Source: Thiogranum sp.
GTDB lineage: Bacteria > Pseudomonadota > Gammaproteobacteria > DSM-19610
NCBI GenBank assembly: GCA_024102665.1
Contig: JAGFJP010000012.1
Coordinates: 1-43,430 of the forward strand
Reading direction: 5' to 3'
DNA length: 43,430 nt
The position numbers and the translations under genes were made by a program. This document shows, piece by piece, positions 7,634-15,463 of this stretch (positions are counted from its first letter, which is position 1; every line of letters starts with the position of its first letter). The notes beneath the pieces were generated by a model. That model saw nothing but the letters and a program-made list of their open reading frames with translations, was not told the DNA's origin and ran no database searches.

Positions 7634-8104
7634 TCACATGCCGCGTTGTCCCGCGATGTAGTCCTCGAGATCCCGGCGCATCACAATTCCCACCTCGCCC
7701 GCAACCGGTTTGCCATCGGGGTCGATGATGTAAGTGGTAGGCAGCGCCGGCACGGGTCCGATCGGCGTGACACGGACCGGATCGCTGCGCAACACGGGGT
7801 AGGATATGTTCTGCGCGGCGACGAAGGCCTGCAGTTGTTTCCTGTCGATGGTTTCGAAATTGATGCCGACCACGACAATATCACTGTCCCGGTGCTGCTC
7901 GTGCAGCGACACCAGGTCAGGAAATTCCTTGCGGCAGGCGCCGCACCAGGTCGCCCAGTAATTCACGATCACCCACTTGCCGCGGTATTGCTCCAGCGAC
8001 TGCGGCCGTCCGTCGAGATCCGGCAGTGTGTAGTCGAGGGCAACGGCGTGCTGGCTTGCGCCGAGCAACAGCACAGCGAACAGTCTTGCGCACCAGGGGT
8101 TCAT
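7634..8104 (-). CDS. TlpA-like periplasmic thiol-disulfide oxidoreductase
   Basis: A 156-aa exported thioredoxin-fold protein with a signal peptide (about residues 1-22, ending near AVA) and the mature start LDYTLPDLDGRPQSLEQYRGK. The active site is WCGAC (Cys54, Cys57) inside VNYWATWCGACRKEFPDL, typical of TlpA/ResA/DsbE proteins that reduce disulfides in apocytochrome c, CuA centres or other envelope proteins. The cis-proline loop is present (VPALPTTYIID). It lies 88 bp downstream of the DUF302-like secreted protein on the same strand. That protein has conserved cysteines and could be a client. The start at 8104 gives a proper signal peptide; the longer frame back to 8224 overlaps the upstream gene and is less likely. 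Confidence 0.85.
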   Translation of the reverse strand: MNPWCARLFAVLLLGASQHAVALDYTLPDLDGRPQSLEQYRGKWVIVNYWATWCGACRKEFPDLVSLHEQHRDSDIVVVGINFETIDRKQLQAFVAAQNISYPVLRSDPVRVTPIGPVPALPTTYIIDPDGKPVAGEVGIVMRRDLEDYIAGQRGM

Positions 8105-8192
8105 GTCATCTATCCGTTCTGCACAGCCTTTACAGAAGCCTCCTGACAGGCAAACGCCTGCCAGGAGGAATCGGTTACTGTCCTGGTCTCGA

Positions 8193-9677
8193 TCAGGGCA
8201 GCATGTCGTAGCTGACCTGCACACCGGGATTCAGGACGATACCCGCATTGATGTCCAGCGCAGCAGCGACGATTTTCTGCAGGTCATCCATGATGTTGCC
8301 CGGGATCGAGGCGAAAGCGATCTTGTCCGCCTCGCTGATGTCTGCGAACAACGCATTCAGCATGAAGTGGGGATCCAGATAGCTGACCACCAGCGTCTCT
8401 TTGCTGCCGTTGCTGTCCTGGTCGATGATCTGCACAGTGATCTCGCAGGGCAGCGCGGTGACATGGTGCAGGCCGGTGCTCATGGCCATCTTGGCGTACT
8501 TCGGCGAGCAGGCCTCGATCACGTGGTTGCTGCCGGGCAGCGTGAGCGGGGTGGACCGCGCCGATCGCCAGCTCGAGCCGGGGCTCAGGATGCTGTCCAG
8601 GGTGTTGCCGTCGCCATCGATGACCGTCGGATGCGTGCCCGCGCCAGACTGGCCATGGATGCTCATGGTGTTGATGATCGCCTGGGTCACCGCCGTGGAG
8701 TCTGTCGCTGTGAAAGCCGTGCCATCGGCTTTGGTGTAGCCGACGTGCTTGTACGGCGACATGAAGGGCGAATTCGCGACGACGTTCACCACCTCGTCCA
8801 TGCTCTTGTACTTCGGACCGAGCTGCTTGTCGACGGTCTTGGTCTTGCTATCGAATTCGTTCATCGCGTGCAGCACGACCGCCTGGATCTCCAGCTTCAC
8901 CTGCGGCGGCAGATCCGTGATGGCGTCGGCGAAGGCCGGATCCTGCATGTCCGCGCTGAACAGCACATCGGTGAAGAACAGCGAGAAGATAGCGTTGGGA
9001 TCGAGCATGTCGACGTAGATGTGCTTGTCGTCGTTCCAGATGGAGACCTCGCAGGGCAGCGCCGGCGTATGGCTGTAGCCGTTGACCACCTTCTTGTCGG
9101 CAACGATGGGCGACACGCCCAGCGCCTGCTTCGCATAGTGCTCGTTGCAGAAGTCCAGCACGCTGGCCTTTTTGGTATTGGCTGAGGTCACCACGCCGGT
9201 GGACAGGTAGGTTGGATCATTGGGATCGATCGGCTCCGGCGAGGGGATTTCGATTATGGCATGGCTGATTTCGTCATCCGTACAGGTCTGGGTCTTGCGG
9301 CAGGGCAGCGAAGTGCCACCGAGCACCCAGTCATCGCCCTTGATGACGCTGTCGCCGAGAATGGTCGCGTCATGATTGAGCGCAACATAGCGGGCCAGGG
9401 CCAGTGCCGCGGCCTTGACCTTGGCATAGGTGGCGACGTGGTCCACCTGGCCGTACGCGTCCTTCACCACCGGCAGTCGCGCCACGCGGTTGTAAGGCGT
9501 GACGGTTTCGAAGTCGTCATTTCCGTAGGCGTAGGCGTAGGCGTAGCCGTTCCCGGCAATCGCCGGCTGCATGCTCAGGGTAAGGGCCAGGCCCAGCGCG
9601 GCCCCGCCAAACAGGGCCTTTTTGATCGAGTCGCCCAGGGGGGCTGCCAAAGGGGTCTTGCTGAAGTTCCAACGCAT
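8193..9677 (-). CDS. Secreted protein with two DUF302-like repeats
   Basis: A 494-aa exported protein with a signal peptide ending near MQPAIAG (residue about 42), followed by a YAYAYAYG low-complexity stretch. Two related modules are visible. Repeat 1 is VLDFCNEHYAKQAL...TPALPCEVSIW...IYVDMLDPNAIFSLFF, and repeat 2 is VIEACSPKYAKMAM...VTALPCEITVQ...LVVSYLDPHFMLNALF. The C-x(n)-LPCxxxV and DP patterns match the DUF302 family, which occurs in sulfur-oxidising and respiratory bacteria and has no firm function. Each repeat keeps two cysteines, and a third CRKTQTC pair lies near residue 126. It has a strong Shine-Dalgarno (cggaggatgaaac). It sits upstream of a TlpA-like reductase, suggesting disulfide or metal/heme chemistry, which is inference. 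Confidence 0.65.
   Translation of the reverse strand: MRWNFSKTPLAAPLGDSIKKALFGGAALGLALTLSMQPAIAGNGYAYAYAYGNDDFETVTPYNRVARLPVVKDAYGQVDHVATYAKVKAAALALARYVALNHDATILGDSVIKGDDWVLGGTSLPCRKTQTCTDDEISHAIIEIPSPEPIDPNDPTYLSTGVVTSANTKKASVLDFCNEHYAKQALGVSPIVADKKVVNGYSHTPALPCEVSIWNDDKHIYVDMLDPNAIFSLFFTDVLFSADMQDPAFADAITDLPPQVKLEIQAVVLHAMNEFDSKTKTVDKQLGPKYKSMDEVVNVVANSPFMSPYKHVGYTKADGTAFTATDSTAVTQAIINTMSIHGQSGAGTHPTVIDGDGNTLDSILSPGSSWRSARSTPLTLPGSNHVIEACSPKYAKMAMSTGLHHVTALPCEITVQIIDQDSNGSKETLVVSYLDPHFMLNALFADISEADKIAFASIPGNIMDDLQKIVAAALDINAGIVLNPGVQVSYDMLP
9525..9546. repeat. Hexanucleotide microsatellite GTAGGC x3.7
   Basis: Three full GTAGGC units plus GTAG encode the alternating Tyr-Ala run just after the signal peptide of the DUF302-like protein. 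The six-base unit keeps the frame, so copy-number change would alter linker length rather than switch the gene off. Confidence 0.8.
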
Positions 9678-9867
9678 GTTTCATCCTCCGTTGCTGAATG
9701 ACCACGCGACCTGGTGCGTGGCGCTGGAACCCGAAGCTAGTCAGGTCAACGGCGGAACTCCAGAGCTTTGTTCGTCGATATTCGTGCACATCCGGTCGAT
9801 TTAATCGGACGTAGTTTTAATGAGTTAGGCGCGCGGTTCGAGGTGTTTAAACGGAAAACGACGGCGC

Positions 9868-11739
9868 CTAGCGTTGGTCGGACCTGATACCCGAGATCAG
9901 CAGCCGGAAATCACTCAGCGCCTGCTGGAGCCTTTTGCGCTCAACGGTCGATTTGCGACCCAGTTGCTTGAGCACGAACTCGGCGGTATCAATGACGCGC
10001 TGGGTGCGCGGGTGCCTGGGGCAGCTCTCGATGTTCAGGTACTTGTCGAGCGTTCGCGTCGTAGGCGTTGATTTGTCGATGTAAACCGGCCAGATCCCGC
10101 TCTCCTCGGCCAGCTCCAGCTTGCTTTTACCCAGGTCGTGCTCCCAGCACGCCAGGGCATTGAGCATGACATTGACCGCCTGCTCCCGGATTGCCGGGCG
10201 CGCACTGCCCGTCCCGGTGCTCTCGCTGCCGAGCAGATCGATACCGGATGCAGTCGGGATCAGGCCCGGAGTGTTGCGGGCGATTTCCAGCAGGCTGTTG
10301 AGGGACTGCTCCACCGCGTTCATGCGTTGTTCGTTGCGCTGCACGCTGGTGACGACGGTTTCCGCGGACAGGTACTCGCCGGCCCGAGGCTGCGCATCCA
10401 GCACGATCGCATAGCCGCGGCCACCCTGCACGTCCAGCGAACGGATCACGGCATCGCGCCGGATACGGCTGCCGTCCTTGCCCAGGCAGGTGAGCTGCGA
10501 CTGGATTTTCGCTGCAGGCGCAGCATCGCTGCGGATGGCGTCCTGCATCAGGCCGGCGATATCGTCGGCGAACAGATCATGCAGGTCCAGGTCGCCGATT
10601 TCGTCGGGCGCATAGCCGAACAGGGCCATGGCGCCACGGTTGAAATACACCGCTTCCCGGTCGTCGCCGAAACACAGAATCGCGCTGTCATCGAGATCCA
10701 GCAGGCGCTCCAGGTCACCGGTGCGCAGGCGTACCTGTTCGGCCATGGCGTTGAAGTTCCCGGCGAGGATGGCGAAGTCCCGCAGGCCTTTTTTGTCTAC
10801 GGTCAGGTCGAGCTTGCCGCCCGCCATCTGCTGCATGTCGCGCACCATGCGGCGCACCGGCACGAACAGAAAGCGGTTGAACAGCCACAGGGCGAACAGC
10901 AGCGTGCCGAGGGTCAACAGCAGAAAGCCGGTGATGGTGACGCTGCGGGTGCGGTCCATCCGGGCGTTGAGCTTCTCGACGTTCTCGTAACCGACAATCC
11001 TGAACGCGGGCACACCGTCGGTGGAGAACAGCAGGTACTCGATCGGCAGGTGGCTGCCGGAGTAATCCGGCTCAGCAGCGATAACGGGCTCGCCGTCGGG
11101 TGTGAAAATGCTGATCGGCGTCCGGGTAATGGCACCGATATCCGGGAGGTTGAACACCGGGTTGATAATGATCTCCAGGTAGCCGATCTGGCGCAGCCCG
11201 CCGATGGGCACCAGCGTGGAGTGCAACGGGCCCTGCGACGAAATCCACAGCGCATCGACGGCTTTCAGGCGCTCAATGCCGGATCGGCCGGCCAGAGTCT
11301 GCGCAACCGGGCCGGCCAGGTGTCGATCCAGCCCGCCCAGGCCCCTGCTGCTTTCGGCAATGAACTTCAGATCCAGGTCGTAGATACGGATTTTCTCCAG
11401 GTTGATGTTGGCGAACCCCACGAAGCCGTTGATGAACGGATCGTCCAGCAGGTCGAGCAGGCGATCCTCAGCGTCGGCCTGATCCAGGCTGTGCAGCGCC
11501 TGGATCATCTCGTCGCTGTGGGCGAGGCGCATACCGAGGTCGAAGGTGTGGCCGCGCACGGCTTTCAGCATCTCCTGGGACGCCACCTCGATGACCCGCG
11601 ACAGACTGTTCATCTGCGCATCAAGCGCGGCCTGCCGGAAGTAACTTCCGGCGAGCAGTGACAGGATCGTTGCGACGCAGGCAATCATCACGAAAATGAT
11701 GACAGTGACAGCGCGTATGGATAAGGCTTCTATGCGCAT
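9868..11739 (-). CDS. Membrane-bound HAMP-PAS sensor protein with unrecognised C-terminal domain
   Basis: A 623-aa inner-membrane signalling protein. Membrane helix 1 is at about residues 10-30, a periplasmic sensing domain at about 31-265, helix 2 at about 267-290, a HAMP domain at about 291-345 (NRFLFVPVRRMVRDMQQMAGG) and a PAS domain at about 347-450 (DSAILCFGDDREAVYFNRGAMALFGY). There is no histidine kinase, GGDEF, EAL or methyl-accepting domain. The last 120 residues instead contain ALACWEHDLGKSKLELAEES, TRTLDKYLNI and HPRTQRVIDTAEFVLKQL, a conserved-looking module I cannot name. It may bind a partner protein or DNA. The start at 11739 gives a clean first helix; one at 11817 would overlap the rhodanese gene. 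It is probably cotranscribed with the rhodanese upstream. Confidence 0.75.
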   Translation of the reverse strand: MRIEALSIRAVTVIIFVMIACVATILSLLAGSYFRQAALDAQMNSLSRVIEVASQEMLKAVRGHTFDLGMRLAHSDEMIQALHSLDQADAEDRLLDLLDDPFINGFVGFANINLEKIRIYDLDLKFIAESSRGLGGLDRHLAGPVAQTLAGRSGIERLKAVDALWISSQGPLHSTLVPIGGLRQIGYLEIIINPVFNLPDIGAITRTPISIFTPDGEPVIAAEPDYSGSHLPIEYLLFSTDGVPAFRIVGYENVEKLNARMDRTRSVTITGFLLLTLGTLLFALWLFNRFLFVPVRRMVRDMQQMAGGKLDLTVDKKGLRDFAILAGNFNAMAEQVRLRTGDLERLLDLDDSAILCFGDDREAVYFNRGAMALFGYAPDEIGDLDLHDLFADDIAGLMQDAIRSDAAPAAKIQSQLTCLGKDGSRIRRDAVIRSLDVQGGRGYAIVLDAQPRAGEYLSAETVVTSVQRNEQRMNAVEQSLNSLLEIARNTPGLIPTASGIDLLGSESTGTGSARPAIREQAVNVMLNALACWEHDLGKSKLELAEESGIWPVYIDKSTPTTRTLDKYLNIESCPRHPRTQRVIDTAEFVLKQLGRKSTVERKRLQQALSDFRLLISGIRSDQR

Positions 11740-11780
11740 AAGACTGGGGAGGGACCTGCGAACGATACGGGATGCGTGCC

Positions 11781-12257
11781 TTAGTTCGAAATGACCGGCA
11801 AACGCTTGTCCTTCCATTCCTTCCAGCCGCCGCGGAACCAGAACAGGTTGCGGTAACCCCAGTCAATGGCCTTGCCCAGGGCATCGGAACTGCGCAGACA
11901 GCGCACGCCGTTGCAGTAGAAAACGATCGGCGTGGACTTGTCCGGGCAGGCTTCCTCGAGGTCTTCCTGCCGCAGCGCGGTATTCAGCAGGTTCACGGCG
12001 CCTTCGATGTGACCTTTCATATACTCGGACTTCTTGCGCGAGTCGATGATGACCAGGTCGGGCTTGGACAGTATCAGTTCGACGACCTGCTCCGCAGTGA
12101 CTGTCACCGCGCCCGGCACGCTTTCGGGGGCGTAGGGTTTCTCGGCGGCATTGCAGTTCAGCGCTGCAAGCAGCAGGCAGCACATGAGTAACAGGCCATC
12201 GCGCAGGCGGCAAAACGCTTTGTCTGGAATCAGTGCAGATGGTATGAAGCTGGTCAT
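11781..12257 (-). CDS. Periplasmic rhodanese-like sulfurtransferase
   Basis: A 158-aa single-domain rhodanese with a signal peptide (hydrophobic LLLMCCLLLAALNCNAA, cleavage near residue 38). The domain contains DLVIIDSRKKSEYMKGHIEGAVNL, the active-site loop FYCNGVRCLRSSDA (nucleophile Cys115, second Cys120) and the closing WFRGGWKEWKDKRLPV. Rhodaneses carry persulfide sulfur; an exported one might act in thiosulfate, sulfide or cyanide chemistry, or in envelope redox signalling. The gene starts after a gggag site and ends 41 bp before the PAS sensor, so the two probably form an operon. The 230 bp upstream (12258-12487) shows no other gene. Confidence 0.88.
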   Translation of the reverse strand: MTSFIPSALIPDKAFCRLRDGLLLMCCLLLAALNCNAAEKPYAPESVPGAVTVTAEQVVELILSKPDLVIIDSRKKSEYMKGHIEGAVNLLNTALRQEDLEEACPDKSTPIVFYCNGVRCLRSSDALGKAIDWGYRNLFWFRGGWKEWKDKRLPVISN

Positions 12258-12487
12258 CGGCGGACACTCCCGGAGGCCGCCATAATGCGGCAACCGGGAT
12301 TCGATCGCAACGCCGGACCGTCGGCCGCAACAGGGCTCAGTCGCCATCGCGAATCCTGCCGCAGGCGTTGAACCAGCCGGTTGCCGGGGTGTGGCGGTGC
12401 AGTCGCGCGGATCCCTGTCACGGCCGTCATGCACGCGGTCCTTGATCGCAGGAGAAAAAGACAAGAATACGAACTGTAAACGCGACG

Positions 12488-13786
12488 TCACGCTGCGCGC
12501 CGGCCGGCGGAATGAATCCGGTACAACTGCACCGCCTGGAGCAGGTTCACCAGCAGCAGCAGGTTCGACGCCAGCATCAGGACCGCTGCGGGCCGGGTCC
12601 ACAACGGCGGCGCAGTGAGCGACAGCAGCAATAACAGCAAACCACAGGCATGCAGCAGAAACTGGCCCTGCATCGGCCGTTCGGCGATAACTTCGTGAAT
12701 GCTCGGCGCATATATCCGGGTGCCGGGCGGCACCTGCCCTTTGAGCACCGGCATGCGCAGGTTCAGCCACACCAGGAACGGCACGATCTTGTACAGCATG
12801 CCGTTGATCAGCGATAACGCGAACCCCGGCAACAGCAGAACACCCGCCAGCATTTGCGCATCCGCCGCCGGACCGTTCGCTGCAAAAGCGGCGAACAGGA
12901 GAACCCCGCCGCCCGCAAGCAGGCATACCATGCCAAGGCGCCAGAACCAGTCGGTAATATCGAAACGCTTGCGACGCCGTCGCAGCAGCAAAAACAGCGT
13001 GACCAGCGCATACACGGCCATCAGGAGGGCCGTGACGGCAGTCACCGCCCTGCCGGCACCGGCGACGGGCAGCAGGCTGGCGGCGACCAGCAGCAACATC
13101 AAAAAGTAGACCAGGCGCCTGTTGAAGCCGTCAGGGTAAGGCGGCGTGGTCAGGAACATCGGTATCACCTGCGCCGACACGCCGATAATCAGAATGAAAA
13201 TCCAGCCGGCGAAACCCCAGGCGGCATGGTAGTTGGTCAGGCCGCGCTGCAACGGCACTGCATCGAATGTATAAGCCGCGGCCAGGTAGCCGCCCAGCGC
13301 TACGGTCAACAGCAGCGCAAAAGCAGCCAGTTGCGCGGCACCTGCCGCCCCCCGGGTCCTGCCGATATTGCGGATAGCGACGACCACGGCCAGAGCGAAC
13401 AGTATCAGCGCAGGGACCAGCAGCAGCACGGCTGCGCCGAACAAGGGTGCAGCATCGGTCAGGAAAGCGGACACCAGGCACAGGGTACCCGCCGTCAGCA
13501 GCAGGTGCAGGCAGGCGGCGGCACGTTGCAGACCCGGCACAGTGACGCCCATCAGCACCGGCAGCATCTGCAGCAGCGCACCCAGCATGCCCATGGCGAT
13601 GTAGCCCAGCGTAAACGCATGGGTGACTGCCAGTGCCGCCGGATGCCAGCGTGATTGCAGCAGCTGACCGCCGTCCAGCAGCAGGATGGCTGCGCCGAGT
13701 ATGCCGAACAACGGGACAGTGAGAAAAAATCGCACCGGCGTCCAGAAGCGCGGCGCATTCTCCAGCGACAGCGCAGCGAGATTCAC
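12488..13786 (-). CDS. 12-TM integral membrane protein, NnrS/heme-copper-like
   Basis: A 432-aa polytopic membrane protein with about twelve hydrophobic helices and little else. Conserved-looking histidine positions occur in helices (SRWHPAALAVTHAFTLGY near residues 47-60, NYHAAWGFAGW near 194), and there is a KIVPFLVWLNLR loop. This resembles the NnrS-type heme/copper membrane proteins and oxidase subunit I relatives found beside denitrification genes, but it lacks a full set of heme-copper ligands. I do not recognise a precise family. Its start codon overlaps the DUF2249 stop (ATGA), so it is the third gene of a translationally coupled operon with DUF2249 and a hemerythrin. This operon faces the NO-reductase-like operon across an FNR box, which suggests a role in NO handling. 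Confidence 0.6.
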   Translation of the reverse strand: MNLAALSLENAPRFWTPVRFFLTVPLFGILGAAILLLDGGQLLQSRWHPAALAVTHAFTLGYIAMGMLGALLQMLPVLMGVTVPGLQRAAACLHLLLTAGTLCLVSAFLTDAAPLFGAAVLLLVPALILFALAVVVAIRNIGRTRGAAGAAQLAAFALLLTVALGGYLAAAYTFDAVPLQRGLTNYHAAWGFAGWIFILIIGVSAQVIPMFLTTPPYPDGFNRRLVYFLMLLLVAASLLPVAGAGRAVTAVTALLMAVYALVTLFLLLRRRRKRFDITDWFWRLGMVCLLAGGGVLLFAAFAANGPAADAQMLAGVLLLPGFALSLINGMLYKIVPFLVWLNLRMPVLKGQVPPGTRIYAPSIHEVIAERPMQGQFLLHACGLLLLLLSLTAPPLWTRPAAVLMLASNLLLLVNLLQAVQLYRIHSAGRRAA

Positions 13787-14010
13787 GTCGCCGGTCTGCG
13801 GATGCTGATCAGGTAAATGCCGTTTTTCTCGTCGTGAACGGTGCTATGCTGCCAGCCGCGTTCATCCAGCAAGGGATACAACAGCAACGGCTCGCGCCAG
13901 TGCGTCACCTCCAGCCGCGCATCCCGCGGCAGGATATCCAGTTCGGCGAGAATGCGTTCCAGCGGCTCCGGCGCGGCCAGCGACCGCACATCGAGCTTGC
14001 GCGTCATCAT
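13783..14010 (-). CDS. DUF2249 domain protein
   Basis: A 75-aa small cytoplasmic protein whose LDVRSLAAPEPLERILAELD...EVTHWREPLLLYPLL pattern is the DUF2249 signature, a TusA-like fold. DUF2249 proteins recur next to hemerythrins, NnrS-type proteins and cytochrome oxidases in denitrifiers; their role is unknown. Both ends overlap neighbours by the four bases ATGA (with the hemerythrin stop at 14007 and with the 12-TM start at 13786). The three products are therefore made by coupled translation and probably work together. Confidence 0.88.
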   Translation of the reverse strand: MMTRKLDVRSLAAPEPLERILAELDILPRDARLEVTHWREPLLLYPLLDERGWQHSTVHDEKNGIYLISIRRPAT

Positions 14011-14459
14011 CCCCGGGTGGTCGCGCGAAATCCCGGCACCCGGTCCACCAGTTCCTGCAGAGAATCCTGCAGCGCCTGGTCCGCCATGGGATACAGCACC
14101 TGCTCTTCCTTGACGTTGTGCTGCTGCAGAAACAGGAAAAAGGTTTCCGAGGTGCCGAGCACTTCTCCCCGGTCATGCCGTTGCACGGCGTCGCCGATAC
14201 GTTGCAGCAGTTCGCGCAGTTCCGCGTGTTCGCTGCGCATCACCTGCGTGGGACCCTGGCGCATGCCGGTTTTCTCCTCAAACAGGGGAAACAGCGCCTG
14301 CTCCTCGTTGGCAAAGTGTTGCAGCGTATCGTCACTGAGATGCTGGTACAGGGACCCGGCCTGTTGCCAGTCATCCCGGCTGACGGCAGCTTCCATTTTC
14401 TCGAACAGCTCGTCGCAACTGCGATGCTGCTCGCCGAAGAAGTTCTGGATCGACGACAT
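14007..14459 (-). CDS. Hemerythrin HHE-domain protein
   Basis: A 150-aa four-helix hemerythrin-like protein that should bind a non-heme di-iron centre. Candidate ligands are His12 (GEQHRSCDELFE), His47 with Glu51 (LQHFANEEQALFP), His82 (RSEHAELREL) and His114 with Glu118 (QQHNVKEEQVLYPMAD). Such proteins store or sense O2 or NO, or support repair of iron centres. The start at 14459 is preceded by aggagcgctc, an excellent ribosome site. It is the first gene of the hemerythrin-DUF2249-12TM operon, about 105 bp from a perfect FNR box shared with the divergent reductase operon. Its ligand is not determinable from sequence. Confidence 0.9.
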   Translation of the reverse strand: MSSIQNFFGEQHRSCDELFEKMEAAVSRDDWQQAGSLYQHLSDDTLQHFANEEQALFPLFEEKTGMRQGPTQVMRSEHAELRELLQRIGDAVQRHDRGEVLGTSETFFLFLQQHNVKEEQVLYPMADQALQDSLQELVDRVPGFRATTRG

Positions 14460-14564
14460 GAGCGCTCCTATTTCCAAAATCCGCTGTGTGCGAAACCGCC
14501 GGGCACGGCGGCGCCAGGCGCCGATATTACCCGCCTCCGGGCGGCCAACCCAAATCTCTGCCAA

Positions 14565-14578
14565 TTGATGTAGATCAA
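14565..14578. promoter_or_regulatory. Perfect FNR/Dnr-type box between divergent NO-related operons
   Basis: TTGATGTAGATCAA matches TTGATNNNNATCAA exactly. It lies between the hemerythrin operon (minus, start 14459) and the reductase operon (plus, start 14723). No convincing -10 is seen at the class II distance on either side, so which operon it drives, or whether it drives both, is not settled. Confidence 0.85.
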
Positions 14579-14722
14579 GGACAGGGACCCGCGAATATCA
14601 GAGCATCGCGCGCCAGGGCGTTGTCACAACAACCAAAAGCCTTTTAAACCACGATTTCCAGACGAGATTAATGAATAAGGTATACCCCTGGCTTAACCAA
14701 CCGCTGCTCAAAGGAGACATCC

Positions 14723-14887
14723 ATGGCTGATCAGAATCCGCACGATGACAAGAAAGAACGCATTCCTGCGATGCAGGCACTGCTGGAAAATCCTTTCCTG
14801 CTGCTCTTCCTCGGTGTCGCGATACCGACGGTTTTCTACATCGTGTGGGGCATCATGGAAATCGCCACCTTGCCCGTCGCACAATAA
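14723..14887 (+). CDS. Small single-helix membrane subunit of the heme-copper reductase
   Basis: A 54-aa protein with a charged N-terminus (HDDKKERIP) and one membrane helix (LLENPFLLLFLGVAIPTVFYIVWGIMEIA). A strong ribosome site, aaaggagacatcc, precedes the ATG. It is the first gene of the operon, 27 bp before the CuA subunit. Its size and position match the extra small subunits (IIa or IV type) of B-family heme-copper enzymes, which pack against subunits I and II. Its exact role is unknown. Confidence 0.75.
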   Translation: MADQNPHDDKKERIPAMQALLENPFLLLFLGVAIPTVFYIVWGIMEIATLPVAQ

Positions 14888-14914
14888 TCCACTCCCAGGG
14901 AGGAGCACGCAGCC

Positions 14915-15457
14915 ATGACTTCTTACTTACCGCCCGCCCAGCGTATCTGGTGGAAAATGCCCGTCGGTCGCGAGGAGATCGTCTGGATCGCCATCGCTCT
15001 GGTCTGGTGCCTCATCCTGTTTTTCATGATGCCTTTCTGGCATGTTTACGGAAAACAGAACCTGTCCACCGAGGCCTACCAGACCACGCCGGCGCAGTTC
15101 GGCCTGAAGGTCCAGGCGATGATCGACCAGTACACCGTCCGCCATGAAACCGAGCAGCAGATCCCTGTCGTCGCGCCTCCGGCCGGCAGTGATATCTATA
15201 TGCTGGGCCGCCTGTGGCAGTGGTGGCCGATCCTGGAACTGGAAAAGGGCCAGACCTACCGTCTGCATCTCTCCTCCATGGACTGGCAGCACGGCTTTTC
15301 ACTGCAGCCGGTCAATATCAATATGCAGATCCTTCCCGGCTACGAAATGGTGTTGAACATCACTCCCGACGTGGCAGGTGAATACGGCGTTGTGTGTAAC
15401 GAATACTGCGGTATCGGGCACCACACCATGCTCGGCAGAATCTACGTGAAGGAGTGA
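14915..15457 (+). CDS. CuA-containing subunit II of a B-family heme-copper reductase (NorS-like)
   Basis: A 180-aa protein with one N-terminal membrane helix (about residues 22-43) and a periplasmic cupredoxin domain. The binuclear CuA site is complete: His126 (DWQHGFS), Cys161 and Cys165 (CNEYCGIGHH), His169 and Met172. CuA accepts electrons from a soluble cytochrome c or cupredoxin and passes them to subunit I. The domain is short and resembles the ba3-type subunit II. Seven bases separate it from subunit I. Because that subunit I looks like an sNOR, this gene corresponds to norS of Nitrosomonas-type norSY clusters. An oxidase role cannot be wholly excluded. Confidence 0.88.
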   Translation: MTSYLPPAQRIWWKMPVGREEIVWIAIALVWCLILFFMMPFWHVYGKQNLSTEAYQTTPAQFGLKVQAMIDQYTVRHETEQQIPVVAPPAGSDIYMLGRLWQWWPILELEKGQTYRLHLSSMDWQHGFSLQPVNINMQILPGYEMVLNITPDVAGEYGVVCNEYCGIGHHTMLGRIYVKE

Positions 15458-15463
15458 TGAGAC

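Noticed and set aside
9702-9721. Hairpin CCACGC-N8-GCGTGG upstream of the DUF302-like gene
   Set aside because: Short stem with no T-run or known motif; likely by chance in GC-rich leader DNA.
10138-11661. 507-codon plus-strand frame across the PAS sensor
   Set aside because: Antisense shadow of the HAMP-PAS gene with no recognisable domain.
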